From JBHENC01 sp046262295 (GTDB lineage: Bacteria; Acidobacteriota; Blastocatellia; Pyrinomonadales; Pyrinomonadaceae), in NCBI GenBank assembly GCA_046262295.1, contig JBHENC010000010.1:1-64000 (forward strand): a stretch of DNA of 64,000 nt, read 5' to 3'. The notes beneath the pieces were generated by a model. The model searched no databases and was not told where the DNA came from. It saw only the letters and a list, made by a program, of their open reading frames with translations. Position numbers and translations under genes: made by a program. Each line of letters opens with the position of its first letter. The first letter of the stretch is position 1. Positions 1 through 10,855 of this stretch are shown piece after piece.

Positions 1-378
1 CTCCAATGCGTTGTTGATACGCAATTTTTCGCAGACAACCGATATCGCTTGCGGGCGCGTCCAAAACGGGAACATTCAAGTTTGCAATGTTTGGTTCAAA
101 CTTATGCGAAGCAGCACCAGCCGTCAGCACTTCGCGTCTAAAAATCTCCCAAACCGAACGAGGCGTGATTCTTTATCTTCGCCGATGCAAACCGGATTTC
201 GACCCGATTCACAATAACAGGATTACGCCGAGCTGCATTAAAAGATGCTGGATTTTCAATTGGTGTGGTGTAAAATCGGTTGCGGCAGCGTCCGCGATTA
301 GGAAACGAAACGTTCGATTTACAGATTGTTGAAATTGTTCTGTTGTGAAATACTGATAAAGCAAAACCGATAGCATAA
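1..378. other. Non-coding or unassigned left edge
   Basis: No convincing gene was found here. Short open frames on both strands lack ribosome binding sites and recognisable domains. The stretch lies upstream of tamB and presumably holds its promoter and the tail of an intergenic region. Confidence 0.4.
329..356 (+). promoter_or_regulatory. Possible sigma-70-type promoter of tamB operon
   Basis: TTGAAA at 329-334 and TACTGA at 351-356 are separated by 16 bases and lie shortly before the ATG at 379. The match to consensus is modest, so this is only a candidate. Confidence 0.22.
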
Positions 379-3300
379 ATGTCTGAAGAAAACGACAACC
401 AAACCGAAAAAATCGAAGAAGTCGAACCGGGGAAAAATACGGCGGAGGGNNNNNNNNNNGTTTTTGACGCGTCGCAACGCCGCAATTTCTTTCGGGGTGA
501 TCGCTCTGGCGATTCTTTTACTTGCGCTGACGACCGTCGTTGTTTATCGCTACGGTTATCTCGACAATTATGTGAAGCGGCAGTTTGTCGCCAAGATGGA
601 CGAAATCGGAATGGTTTTCGACGCGGATGTTTTTCGTCTGTCTGTCGCGCCGCTGCGTCTGGAATTAAAAAACGCGACGTTCACCGACAAACTGACGGGC
701 GAAAAGTTATTTTTTATACGCGATGCCGATCTCGGTCTGACCGTGCAGGATTTATACGCCTGGCAACTGAGCCGCGATATTTCGATTGACACGACCAACA
801 TTGACGGCGCTGAAATTTGGGTGCGCTTTGACGAAAACGGCAATTCCAATTTTGACAACCTCAAATTTATCGAAGATGAAGCCGGTTCGCGCGTCAATTT
901 CACATATTCATCTTTAAAGTTTTCTCTGAAAAACGGACTCATTCATTTCGGCGATGTGGCGCATAAAATCAACGCCGACGCGAAAAACGTCGCGCTGACG
1001 TTCGAACCGGAAAATTACGCCGTTCCCGACGAGCAAAAGCGTTACAAATTTGATTTCACTTCGACCGACTCGAATTTCATTTACGACGAAAGCGTCGTTC
1101 AGCCGGTTGATATTCGCGCCAGCGGCATTGTTGATAAACTCGGAGCGGAAATCGCCGATCTGAAATTGACGACGCCGATGGGCGAATCAACTTTAAGCGG
1201 AACGCTAACCGATTGGGCAGCGCTCAAATACAATCTCAACATCGCTTCCACGGTTGATTTAACGCAGACTTCGAATATTTTCCCCGTCGGAACGCCGCTT
1301 CGCGGATTCGGCAATTTCAGCGGCACGGTCACGGGCGAAGGCGAAAAATACAAAATTGTCGGCGAAATAAAATCCGACGCGCTTGCCGCCTCAAACATTC
1401 GTTTGAAAGCTCTGCAAATCAACGCGACGGTTGACGGCGACGGCTCGATGTATAACGCCAATGGCAAAGCGATTGCCGAACTCCTGACATTTGAAGATTT
1501 CCAGATTGATTTCCCGCAGCTTGTCGGCAACGTGCGGGGCACGGGAACCGATTTCCGATGGGTCGGCGAATTGCAGGCAGCGGCGGCGAAAACGCCTGCC
1601 GGAACAATCGCCGGACTTTTTATCTCCGATGCGGTTGCCGAATATAAAGACTCGCAGCTTGACGCGAATTTAGGTAATTTGCGGGCGCAAAAATTTTCTT
1701 CCGAAGATGTCGAGCTTCAAAATTTACTGGCAAGCAACGTCAAAATAGATACCGATTTTGGCAAAACCGACATAACCGCGCCGAACCTTCGCGCATCGGT
1801 CGTCAATGCGGAAGGCGCAACCTTGCGCGGAGTGAATGCGGGAAATGTGCGCGTGACAAATCGCGGCGATCGAACCGATGTCAAAGCGGGAACCCTTCGC
1901 GCCGAAACGGTTGAAACCGAAAACGCAAAATTGAGAAATCTACGGGCGAGCAACCTCACGGCAACCGACACCGGCGCAAGAACCGATGTCAAATTAGGAC
2001 AGGTTCAAGCCGACGGCGTAAACGCAAGCGGCGCGACGCTCGGCAGCTTGAACGCTTCCGGGGTTGATGTGCAGATTGCCGGCAACGAGACGAAAATTTA
2101 TTCAAATAATTTACAGGTAGCAAAGGTTGAAACCGACGCGGCGATTTTGGGCAGCGTCAATGTCGCAGGAGTTCGTTTGACGATTCGCCAGGGCAGAATA
2201 GAAGCCACATCCGGCGACTTCAACGCGGGCAACGTCGCGCTCACCAAATCCGCGATAGACGGCGGCGGCAATCTGGAAAACGTCAAAATTTATAAACCTG
2301 TTTTCGTGCTCGAACCGTCGGGACGTTACCGCGCCAGCGCCGATTTGAGCTTGGGCGGCGGCGTGCTCGGACAAATCCAACTGGGCGCAGCCCGCGCGAA
2401 TGTGGTTGCGACCAACACCGCCGTGCAGGTAAACAACTTCACGGCCGCTATCTTGAACGGACGCGCGAGCGGCAACGCTACTGTTAGCACGGCGCGTAAT
2501 GGTGCGTCGCGCATCGCCGCAAACTTTGACGATCTGGATGTGGGAAATCTCGCCGCCGTTCTTTCCGGGCGCGTCGTGCCTGTCGCGGGCAAGGCTACAG
2601 GAACAGTTGATCTATCGTTTCCGGGCACGGATGTCGCGGCGGCGAGCGGTGCGTTGCGCGCAGAATTTAACGGTGAGACGGGAAGCGATGCGAATGGTCG
2701 CGTGCCGCTTTCCGGCGCGCTCGCTTTGAACGCGACGCGCGGCCTCTTCAGCATCGAGCGCGCGAACCTTCGCACCGCTGCAAGTGAGTTGAACGCCTCG
2801 GGGCAGTTCTCGCTTGAACGCGATTCAAACTTGCAGGTCAATCTCGCCTCCTCCGACGCTTCCGAGCTTCAGCGCGTGCTGACGGCGTCGGGACTCGCGC
2901 CTTCAGTTGAAGACACACTCAACTCTTATAACGTGGAGCTTGGCGGAAAACTCGCTTTCAACGGCACGGTGCGGGGCGCGCTCACAGAGCCGAGCGTTGA
3001 CGGGCGCGCGTCGCTTGATTCAATCGTTGCGAATGGGCGCGATCTGGGTTCGCTCTCCGCTTCGATCAATACCACGCCGACGCTTTTACGCATCACTGAT
3101 GGGCGTCTCGTCGAACGCGATGGCGGCGGCGCGCAGTTTGCTCTCAACGCTCCGCTCGGTGACAGCAACGCGAATAATATTTCGCTCGATGCGACGCTCG
3201 ACCGCGTCAACGTCGGAAACTTCGTCGCCGCGCTCGGACAAAAAGGCAACGCGCTCGGCGATGTTCAATCCGATCTTTCGGGGCGCATCAACGTGACTGG

Positions 3301-5503
3301 TTTGCCGAATGCGGCGAACGGCAACGCGGATTTGCGTTTCGGCGCGGGACGCATTAGCGGGCAGCCGTTCGAGAGTATCGTCGCGCGCGCCACCTTTAGC
3401 GGCTCAAACCTCAATCTCGAAAATATAGATGCGCGTTTCGACGCCGGGCGCGTCACCGCAAACGGAACTTTCGATTTCCAAACGCAGGCCGTCAACTTGC
3501 AGGCGCAGGGCAACAACATACGGCTTGATCGTCTCGCCGCCTTCGCAGGCAACGCCAGCTCTCTGCCGCAATTGACCGGCACGGCAAATATCACCGCGAG
3601 CGCCACCGGCACGCTCAAAGATTTCTCATCCTTGCAAGTTAACATCAACGGCGAAGGGCGCGACGTAACTATCAACGGGCGTCAGGCAGGCACGCTCTCG
3701 CTTATCGGGCGCACCGAAAACAAGATTTTCGATCTGCGCTTAACGACAGGAATTTTCGGCCAGCCGCAAGTCATCGCCGCGCGTGTTGACTTGAGCAACA
3801 ATCGTTTGCCGACGACGATTGAAACAACGCTCACGAACACGGACTTGACGCCGCTCTTTGCCGTGCTGCTTCCGGCAGACACCGTAAAAGTTCGCGGGCG
3901 CGCGACCGGCACGTTCAACGCAAGCGGCAACCTCGCCGACGAAGACGGCTATCCGTCACTCGCAGGGCTGCGCGGCACGGCGCGTTTCACCGAATTGACC
4001 TTTCAGGTGGAGGACGTGCAGCTTGCCGCCACTTCTCCCTTACTCGTGCAGTTCTCGCATAATGAAGTGTTCTTCGAGAAGACACAATTTACGGGGCCGG
4101 GAACGAATGTGACCTTCGGCGGCACGGCTGCGCTCTCCGCCGCCGGACGCCAGAATCTTTCGATTGACGGCAGATTGAATCTGCGCATCCTGAATAGCTT
4201 CTCGCCAGACATCTTTCTCGCGGGCACGGCGGAAGCATCTGTGCGCATCTCCGGCACATTCGATCAACCGCGACTTCTCGGCACGGCTTCGGTTGCGGGC
4301 GCTTCCTTTTCAACGCTTGTCGGCGATCAGCGTTTGACGCTTTCAAACCTGACGGGGCAAGTGCGCTTTAATAGCAATCAAGCGCAACTTGAATCTTTGA
4401 CAGGCAATCTCGGCGGCGGGCGTGTGACGGTTTCCGGCGGCGCGGTGCTCGCGGGCTTTGTGCCCACCGCCTTTCGCTTCACTGTGCGCGGCGATAACGT
4501 GACGGTGCCGCTGCCACAGAACATACGCGCGACGGCGGACGCCGATCTTGCCATCAACGGCACGACGCGCGGCACAACTCGCGCGCAGGTTGTCTCCGGC
4601 ACGATCAATCTGCGCCGCGCCGAGTACACGCAGAACATAGAGCTGGCGGACTTCATCAATCGCCGCGCCTCCGGCTCGTTGACCGAAGGCGGCACGGGCG
4701 ACGGTTCAACTTTCGGCGCGACGACGCAGCTTGATTTGAATGTCGAAGGGCGCGATGCGCTCGTTGTGCGCAACAATCTGGCAGACCTGGTCGGCTCTCT
4801 CGCCCTGCGCGTCAATGGCTCAGCCGACGACCCGATTATCTCCGGGCGCGTTACGGCGACGCGCGGCACGCTCAATTTTCGCCAGGATCGTTACGAGTTG
4901 ACGCGCGCTTACATAGATGTTCCGCCCAGCCGCCTGAGCGAAGTTGATCCGTTTCTCAACATTCAAGCCGAGTCGGACATTAGAGGCTATCGCGTCATCG
5001 TCGGCCTCACCGGACGCTTGACTGCGCCGCAGGTCGTTTTGCGTTCTGATCCTTCGTTGCCGCAGGCGGATGTCGTCGCGTTGATTACAACGGGTGATCT
5101 TTCGGGCGGCGAGACCGGCACTTCGACGCTTGCGCAATCGGGCGTCGGAACGGCAGCCAGCCTTCTGACGAACACTTTGATCGGCAGCACGGCGCAGCGC
5201 GCGACCGGCAAACTATTCGGCTTAAATCGCTTTGAGATTGATCCGCAGCTGTCGGGGGTAGGGCGCGCCGGAGCGACCATTTCTCCGCGTTTGACTGTCG
5301 GGCGACAGGTCAACCGCGATCTGCTGGTCACGTATTCGACCAATTTGACGACCGGGCAGAATCAAGTTCTGGCCGTTCAGTACCGCGTCTCGAATCGTTT
5401 GTATTTCGTCGCGCAGTATGAACAGGGAGCGGGCAACACAAATCTGGACACGTCCAACAATAACAATTTCAGTTTCGAGATTCGCTTTCGGAAACGGTTT
5501 TAA
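379..5503 (+). CDS. tamB: Translocation and assembly module protein TamB (interrupted by an assembly gap)
   Basis: A very long inner-membrane-anchored, periplasm-spanning protein of the TamB/AsmA (DUF490) class, which with an Omp85 partner serves envelope assembly or lipid transport. The continuous frame after the gap encodes about 1,680 residues: one membrane helix right after the start, long beta-repeat segments rich in Asn, Gly and Ala, and a typical DUF490 C-terminus ending in an Arg-Lys-Arg-Phe. About 36-residue repeats occur near bases 1690-2250. The ATG at 379 (MSEENDNQTEK) gives a plausible acidic cytosolic N-terminus, but the ten Ns at 450-459 put it one base out of frame with the rest. 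A TTG at 464 opens the downstream frame only by chance. The Omp85 gene follows after 3 bases, which supports the TamA-TamB assignment. Confidence 0.9.
450..459. other. Assembly gap (10 Ns)
   Basis: Ten undetermined bases lie inside tamB. The frame before the gap joins the frame after it only if the true length is 2 modulo 3 (for example 8 or 11), so the ten Ns are probably a placeholder. Confidence 0.98.
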
Positions 5504-5506
5504 CGA

Positions 5507-8500
5507 ATGGCGCAAAGCTTTGGCACAACAAGCAGGGAACGTCACGGTTCGGCTCATGACGTAAACTTTTACGCGAAAGTGAGCGGACGCTTCTTTGTTT
5601 GCATCGTCGCGCTTTTTGCTTTGTGCTGCATGGCTGTTCGCAGTCAGGCTGCCGTCGTGCCGTCTGTGACGGAGCAGAGCGATTATGAAGGGCGTGTTAT
5701 CGCCAGCGTCGAAGTCGCAATTGAAGGAGCGCCGCGCGACGCGGCGACTGAAACCGAACTCTCAGCACTTCTGCGCGTTGCGCCGAATACTGAATATTCC
5801 GCCGTGCGCGTGCGTGAATCCTTGCAGGCGCTGATTGATTCCGGGCGCGTTTCGTTCGCGCGCGTCGAAGCATCTCCGGCAGTCGCGGCTAATAGTCCCA
5901 TTCGCTTGCGTTTCATCGTGCGGCGACAGGCGCTCGTCGGCGAAGTCCTGCTCGATATTACGCCAGCCACCGGCGGCACTCCGGTTTCGGAGGATGAGTT
6001 GCGCGGGCGCTTGAATATGCTTGAGCCGGGAATGCGTTTCTCGGAGCAATCGCTCAAGCGCAGCGCGGACAGCATTCAAACTTATCTGCGCGATAAAGGC
6101 TTCTTCCGTGCGACGGTGACTTACGCGCAGCAGTTGGATTCGACGGGCACGCGCGCCGCCGTAACTTTCCGCATCAATCCCGGCGAACAGGCGCTCGTCG
6201 CAGCCTTTAACATCAACATCACGGGATTCGATCCGGCAACCGTGCGTCCATCGCTCGCGCTGCAAACGAACGCGCCCTTTTCACGCGCGACGCTCGGCGA
6301 AGACATCAATCGCATACGCCAGGCCGTCATCGCTTCGGGTTATCTCGCGCCACAATTGGTTGATCCGCAGGTCACGTTCGATACTACTCTTAACAATGTC
6401 ACGATAAATCTGATGGGGGCAATCGGGCCGAAAGTCGAAGTGACGGTGCGAAACTTTGAGTTGGATAAAAAGGCTGCGCGCGAACTTCTGCCCGTCAAAC
6501 GCGAAGGCAGCATAGATTTATCGGCAATCGTCGAAGGCCAGCGCCGCCTTCGCAACAAACTTCAGGAGAACGGCTACTTCTTTACGGACGTTACATCCGT
6601 TTGCACCGTCACGCCTCCGACTCCGGCCACGACTCCGAACGGCACGGAGCAGACGTGCGAGAATTTGAATCCGTCGGAGTTGAGCGGGCGCACCGTCAGC
6701 ATCGCCTACGACGTTAATCGCGGACGCCGCTTCAAGCTCACGGACATACGTCTCGAAGGCACGAATAAGCTATCGCTCGACGATGTGCCGCTTCGCACGC
6801 AGAAGGCCACTGCGCTCGGCTTCATTCCTTTCCTGGGCTACGGGCGCGGCTATACCAGCCCCGACCTTTTAGAAGAAGATAGCCGAACGATTCGCGCGCG
6901 TATGCGCGATCTCGGCTACCGGCGCGCGAAGGTGGACGTGCGGCAGGGCGTCTCCGTCAACGGCGATAATCTAATCATTACTTTTGTGGTCACTGAAGGA
7001 GCGTTGACGCGCGTTGCGGGCGTAGAGATTCGCGGCAATCAAATCTATACGGACAAGCGTTTGCGCGAAGAACTCTCCAGAGGAACGTGTCATCCCGAAG
7101 ACCAGCCGGGCACGACGATCATCGGCGGAGCGTTCTCGCTTTCGCAGGCGCGCGCCGACGGCGACTGCATACGCAATCTCTATGCGCGCAACGGCTACGC
7201 CGATCTTCAACTAGACCTCTCGACCGTCGAACTGCCCAAAAAAGGCGCGGACGAACAGGTGCGGCTCGTCTATACCATCAGCAAGGAAGGCGCTAAAGTT
7301 TTCATCGGACGCATTCTCGTGAACGGCAATGTGAGAACCGAAAAGGAAGCGGTTCTCGGCGTCACACCGCTCAAGGAAGGTGCCGTGTTGCGTGCCGATA
7401 AGATAGCGGACGCCGAACGCGCGCTCTATTCCACAGATGCTTTCCGCCAGGCCATTGTGCGCACTGAGCCTGCCGGTGAAACGGCCGCCGGATTCGCCAA
7501 GCGCGATGTCATCATTGATGTCGAGGAGCTAAAGCCGCGCGTCTTAGGTTACGGCGGCGGCTTTTCGACCGACACCGGCGCGCAGGGATTCATTGATCTA
7601 CGCAATGTTAATCTCTTCGGAAAATTGCGGCAGGGCACGGCGCAACTACGCGGCAGCAATCGCTTGCAGCTTGCCCGCATCGAATATTTCGATCCGCGCT
7701 TCCGTCGTTACGGCGAGAATCAAGTCGCGCCGCTCACGATCTCGGCGCAGTACCGGCGCGATACTTCCGTTACGCGCTTTTTCCGCTCAACCATAGACCA
7801 AGGCGATCTCGGCGTCGTGCAGCGCCTTGATGAAAGGGGAAGACCGATTGACGAATTCGGTATGCGCACGGGACAGCCGACCGTCAATCGGTTTACTTTC
7901 AACGTTCAGACGCAGCGCGATTTAGAATTGAAACTGGGGCCGCGCGGCGAAGAGCGCAAGCGCACCACGATCTTCCTTCGCTACGCTTACGAAGACGTGC
8001 GCCTCTTCAACATCAACAGCCTGCTGCTCGCGCCCATTCTGCGCCCGGATCGCGCGATTCGCCTTTCGCGTATCGGCACGACCTTTGTGCGCGACACGCG
8101 CGACAACAAGCTGGGCGATGCGACAAGAGGCGATTTCCTGACGCTCGATTACGGGCTGGCGCTGCGTCAACTGGGCGGCAACATCTCCTTCAATAGACTG
8201 GAGACGAGCTACCGGCGCTTCTACCGGATTGATCGTTTCCGCCGGACGGTGTTGGCCGGAAATGTCAGTCTCGGCCTCGCCAATCTGTTCAATCCGCGCG
8301 ACCGCGACGGCAACGGCACGATTGACGAGATTGACCAGACCTTGCCGATCAGCGAAAGATTCTTCTCCGGCGGTTCGACCACGCTGCGCGGTTTCGCTTT
8401 TCAGGAAGCAGGGCCGCGCCGCGTTATCACTTTCCGTCCGGGCGAAGTATTCCGCAATCGCCAGCGCGAAATCGTGACGCTCAATCCTTTCACCGTGCCG

Positions 8501-8845
8501 GTAGGCGGCAACGCGCTCGCCGTCATCAACCTCGAAGCGCGCGTGCCTGTGACTAAAACTTTCAGCGTCGTGCCGTTTTATGATGGCGGCAATGTGTTTC
8601 GCCGCGCCAGCGATCTCTTCGGGAGCGAGTCGAGGCCGGGCGAAGACCCTAACCTGCGTGCGCTATTTACGCATACGGTTGGTTTAGGCGTGCGAGTCAA
8701 GACGCCAATCGGCGGCGCGCTCGCCGTTGATTATGGATTTTTGCTCAATCCGCCGCAGTTCATCATTCCGCAACAGGGCGCGCCCGATGCCATTTTTCGT
8801 TTGAAGAACAGCCAGCTCCATTTCCGCTTTTCGCAAGCGTTCTGA
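5507..8845 (+). CDS. BamA/TamA-family outer membrane protein (Omp85 with POTRA repeats)
   Basis: An outer membrane barrel protein of the Omp85 family. After a signal peptide (hydrophobic stretch ending near SQAA) come several POTRA-type repeats over roughly residues 50-680, with typical strings such as GDATRGDFLTLDY and SGGSTTLRGF in the C-terminal surface-antigen domain. The last residues (LHFRFSQAF) end in Phe, as barrel proteins do for BAM recognition. At 1,112 residues it is longer than usual BamA or TamA, so there are probably extra POTRA domains. The ATG at 5507 lies 3 bases after tamB. A GTG at 5579 would give a shorter, more standard signal peptide and is a good alternative start. The neighbourhood suggests a TamA role; BamA itself cannot be excluded. 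Confidence 0.9.
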   Translation: MAQSFGTTSRERHGSAHDVNFYAKVSGRFFVCIVALFALCCMAVRSQAAVVPSVTEQSDYEGRVIASVEVAIEGAPRDAATETELSALLRVAPNTEYSAVRVRESLQALIDSGRVSFARVEASPAVAANSPIRLRFIVRRQALVGEVLLDITPATGGTPVSEDELRGRLNMLEPGMRFSEQSLKRSADSIQTYLRDKGFFRATVTYAQQLDSTGTRAAVTFRINPGEQALVAAFNINITGFDPATVRPSLALQTNAPFSRATLGEDINRIRQAVIASGYLAPQLVDPQVTFDTTLNNVTINLMGAIGPKVEVTVRNFELDKKAARELLPVKREGSIDLSAIVEGQRRLRNKLQENGYFFTDVTSVCTVTPPTPATTPNGTEQTCENLNPSELSGRTVSIAYDVNRGRRFKLTDIRLEGTNKLSLDDVPLRTQKATALGFIPFLGYGRGYTSPDLLEEDSRTIRARMRDLGYRRAKVDVRQGVSVNGDNLIITFVVTEGALTRVAGVEIRGNQIYTDKRLREELSRGTCHPEDQPGTTIIGGAFSLSQARADGDCIRNLYARNGYADLQLDLSTVELPKKGADEQVRLVYTISKEGAKVFIGRILVNGNVRTEKEAVLGVTPLKEGAVLRADKIADAERALYSTDAFRQAIVRTEPAGETAAGFAKRDVIIDVEELKPRVLGYGGGFSTDTGAQGFIDLRNVNLFGKLRQGTAQLRGSNRLQLARIEYFDPRFRRYGENQVAPLTISAQYRRDTSVTRFFRSTIDQGDLGVVQRLDERGRPIDEFGMRTGQPTVNRFTFNVQTQRDLELKLGPRGEERKRTTIFLRYAYEDVRLFNINSLLLAPILRPDRAIRLSRIGTTFVRDTRDNKLGDATRGDFLTLDYGLALRQLGGNISFNRLETSYRRFYRIDRFRRTVLAGNVSLGLANLFNPRDRDGNGTIDEIDQTLPISERFFSGGSTTLRGFAFQEAGPRRVITFRPGEVFRNRQREIVTLNPFTVPVGGNALAVINLEARVPVTKTFSVVPFYDGGNVFRRASDLFGSESRPGEDPNLRALFTHTVGLGVRVKTPIGGALAVDYGFLLNPPQFIIPQQGAPDAIFRLKNSQLHFRFSQAF

Positions 8846-8857
8846 AGAAGAAAAGCC

Positions 8858-9565
8858 ATGAAGAAAATACAGAAGTTCACTCGCTCTTTTTGCCTTTTAC
8901 TTTTCGCCGCAAGCTTTTGCCTACTGCTTGCGGGGCGTGAAGCGCGCGCGCAGGAAGTTGTTGACGAAACCATCGCCACCGTCAACGGCGGCGTCAGCAC
9001 AGAGCTAATCACTTACACAGACCTGATCTGGCAAATGGCGCTTCAGCCCGCAACGTCGCTCGCAAACCCACGCCTCGAAGACCTCAATAACGCATTGCAC
9101 TTAGTCATTGACCAGCGCCTTATCTTACAGGAAGCCGGAAGATTGCCGACGATTGCTCCGGCGGCCAAAGATGTTGATGCCGCGCTCGCCGAGCTTATCA
9201 AGCAGTTTCCGTCGAGCGCGGAATTCGAGCAACGCGCGCGCCGCGTCGGTCTCAGCTCGGAACAACTGCGCGAGATCGTGCGGCAGCGCCTCGCCATAGA
9301 GAACTATCTGGACTTTCGTTTTCGCTCATTCACAAACGTCACGGATGCGGAAATCGCCGCTTACTACCGCGACGTTTACGTGCCGCGCTTTCGCCAGCAG
9401 GCTCCCTCGCGGATCGTGCCGATGCTTGAGCAGGTGCGCGAGCAGATCAGCCGCACGCTCACCGAGAGCAAGATCGAATCCGAGACGGACGCCTTCCTAG
9501 ATACCGCCCGCGAGCGCGCCGAAATCGTTTGCCTCGATACGGCCTATCGCTGTGCCGATCAGTAA
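8858..9565 (+). CDS. SurA-like periplasmic chaperone without PPIase domain
   Basis: The protein starts with a signal peptide (about residues 1-31, ending REARAQ) and continues with the helical SurA N-terminal type fold: a beta strand IATVNGG, then helices with LHLVIDQRLILQEAGRLP. The remaining residues (about 60-235) are helical with YRDVYVPRF, which is common to SurA/PrsA chaperones, but no parvulin isomerase domain is present. It follows the Omp85 gene by 12 bases and probably belongs to the same transcription unit, handling outer membrane protein precursors. The function is inferred from fold and context. Confidence 0.7.
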   Translation: MKKIQKFTRSFCLLLFAASFCLLLAGREARAQEVVDETIATVNGGVSTELITYTDLIWQMALQPATSLANPRLEDLNNALHLVIDQRLILQEAGRLPTIAPAAKDVDAALAELIKQFPSSAEFEQRARRVGLSSEQLREIVRQRLAIENYLDFRFRSFTNVTDAEIAAYYRDVYVPRFRQQAPSRIVPMLEQVREQISRTLTESKIESETDAFLDTARERAEIVCLDTAYRCADQ

Positions 9566-9566
9566 T

Positions 9567-9594
9567 TGTTCCTGTTTTAGTCCGGCCTGGAACA
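9567..9594 (+). terminator. Weak hairpin after the envelope operon
   Basis: TGTTCC (9567-9572) pairs with GGAACA (9589-9594), followed by a T-rich stretch. It lies directly after the SurA-like gene. The stem is only six base pairs. Confidence 0.3.
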
Positions 9595-9701
9595 GTTTAT
9601 TCTTTGCTCGCAGCAGCAAACCGTCCGTGTGCCTATTTGCCTCTAACAGATAATCCCCCTGATTGCCCGCAAGGAAACGAACCGCTCAAGGAAAATCTTT
9701 T

Positions 9702-10625
9702 ATGTCACGTAGTACGAGTGACCATGCGACGGGTTCGCGCGAGAATCGAAGGCCGCGCATAGGGCTTGCGTTATCGGGCGGGGCGGCGCGCGCCTTCGCT
9801 CATCTGGGCGTGTTGCGCGTGCTCTCGGAACACAATATCTCGTTTGACTTTATCGCGGGCACATCAGCCGGAGCGATTGTCGGGGCGGCGCTCGCCGCCG
9901 GTCTTTCCGTCGCAGAAATTGAAGAGATCAGCCGCAATATGCGTTGGCGCGATGCAGGACGCATGACGCTTTCGCGTTTGGGGATTCAGTCCAACGCGCC
10001 GCTCGAAGCATGGTTGCGCAAACATCTGCCCGTCACACGCTTTGAAGATTTGCCGGTTCCGTTCGCCGCCGTTGCGACGGATTTGCACGCCGGAACCGCC
10101 GTCATGCTTCACGGCACGGGCGACATTCCTTTCGCGGTTCGCGCGAGTTGCGCGCTGCCCGGCTGGTACGTACCTGTGACGGATGAAGCGGGACGGCAAC
10201 TCGTTGACGGCGGACTCGTCGCCAACGTGCCGTCGAAAGCCGTGCGCGAGCTTGGCGCGGACAAGGTCATCGCCGTTGATCTCAACGCCGACGGCGCAAA
10301 GTTTTTAAGCTCGCCACGCACCGCTCTCGGCGTGCTGTTGCAATCAATTATGGTCGTACAGCGAACCGCCTCAAGCCACCAATGGCAGGCGGCGGATGTC
10401 ATCATCCGGCCAAAGATCGGCCACATTCGCTGGGACGAAATCAATCGCGCCGACGAACTCTACGCCGCCGGTGAAGCTGCTGCGCGCGCCTCCATTGAAG
10501 AAATCAAACAACTGCTCGCGCCCGCCATTCCAACCCCTGCCCCGAAGTGGTATCAACTGCGCCGCCGCAAAGCCTTCCGCGCAGAAGAGAATCAAAACAG
10601 GCTGCACACGACAACCTCCCGCTAG
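9702..10625 (+). CDS. Patatin-like phospholipase
   Basis: A serine acyl hydrolase of the patatin/RssA family. The oxyanion-hole sequence GLALSGGAARAFAHLG is followed by the nucleophile elbow GTSAG (Ser55 counted from the ATG at 9702) and the catalytic-dyad Asp in LVDGGLVANVP (Asp169). The start at 9702 has an AAGGAAA ribosome binding site; a TTG 13 codons upstream is less likely. There is no signal peptide or membrane helix, so the protein is probably cytosolic. The substrate is unknown. The C-terminus is basic and probably disordered. Confidence 0.9.
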   Translation: MSRSTSDHATGSRENRRPRIGLALSGGAARAFAHLGVLRVLSEHNISFDFIAGTSAGAIVGAALAAGLSVAEIEEISRNMRWRDAGRMTLSRLGIQSNAPLEAWLRKHLPVTRFEDLPVPFAAVATDLHAGTAVMLHGTGDIPFAVRASCALPGWYVPVTDEAGRQLVDGGLVANVPSKAVRELGADKVIAVDLNADGAKFLSSPRTALGVLLQSIMVVQRTASSHQWQAADVIIRPKIGHIRWDEINRADELYAAGEAAARASIEEIKQLLAPAIPTPAPKWYQLRRRKAFRAEENQNRLHTTTSR

Positions 10626-10855
10626 TCCCCCGCTTTTGACTTACGCTCTCGCTCATTCTCGTTCCAAAATCTTCTCTGCAATAAGCGCGTCCGCGCTCTC
10701 GAACGAACTCCTCTCGCGCATCACTTCAGGCGCTTAATATTGAATTCCACGCCGATTAAACCTTTACATAAGACACAAAGAGAAGTGCGATACACAAAAT
10801 GTCCGGCGCAATATAGACGTGCCGTCGTCGCCGTATTTTTTGAGGCTGTAAAATA

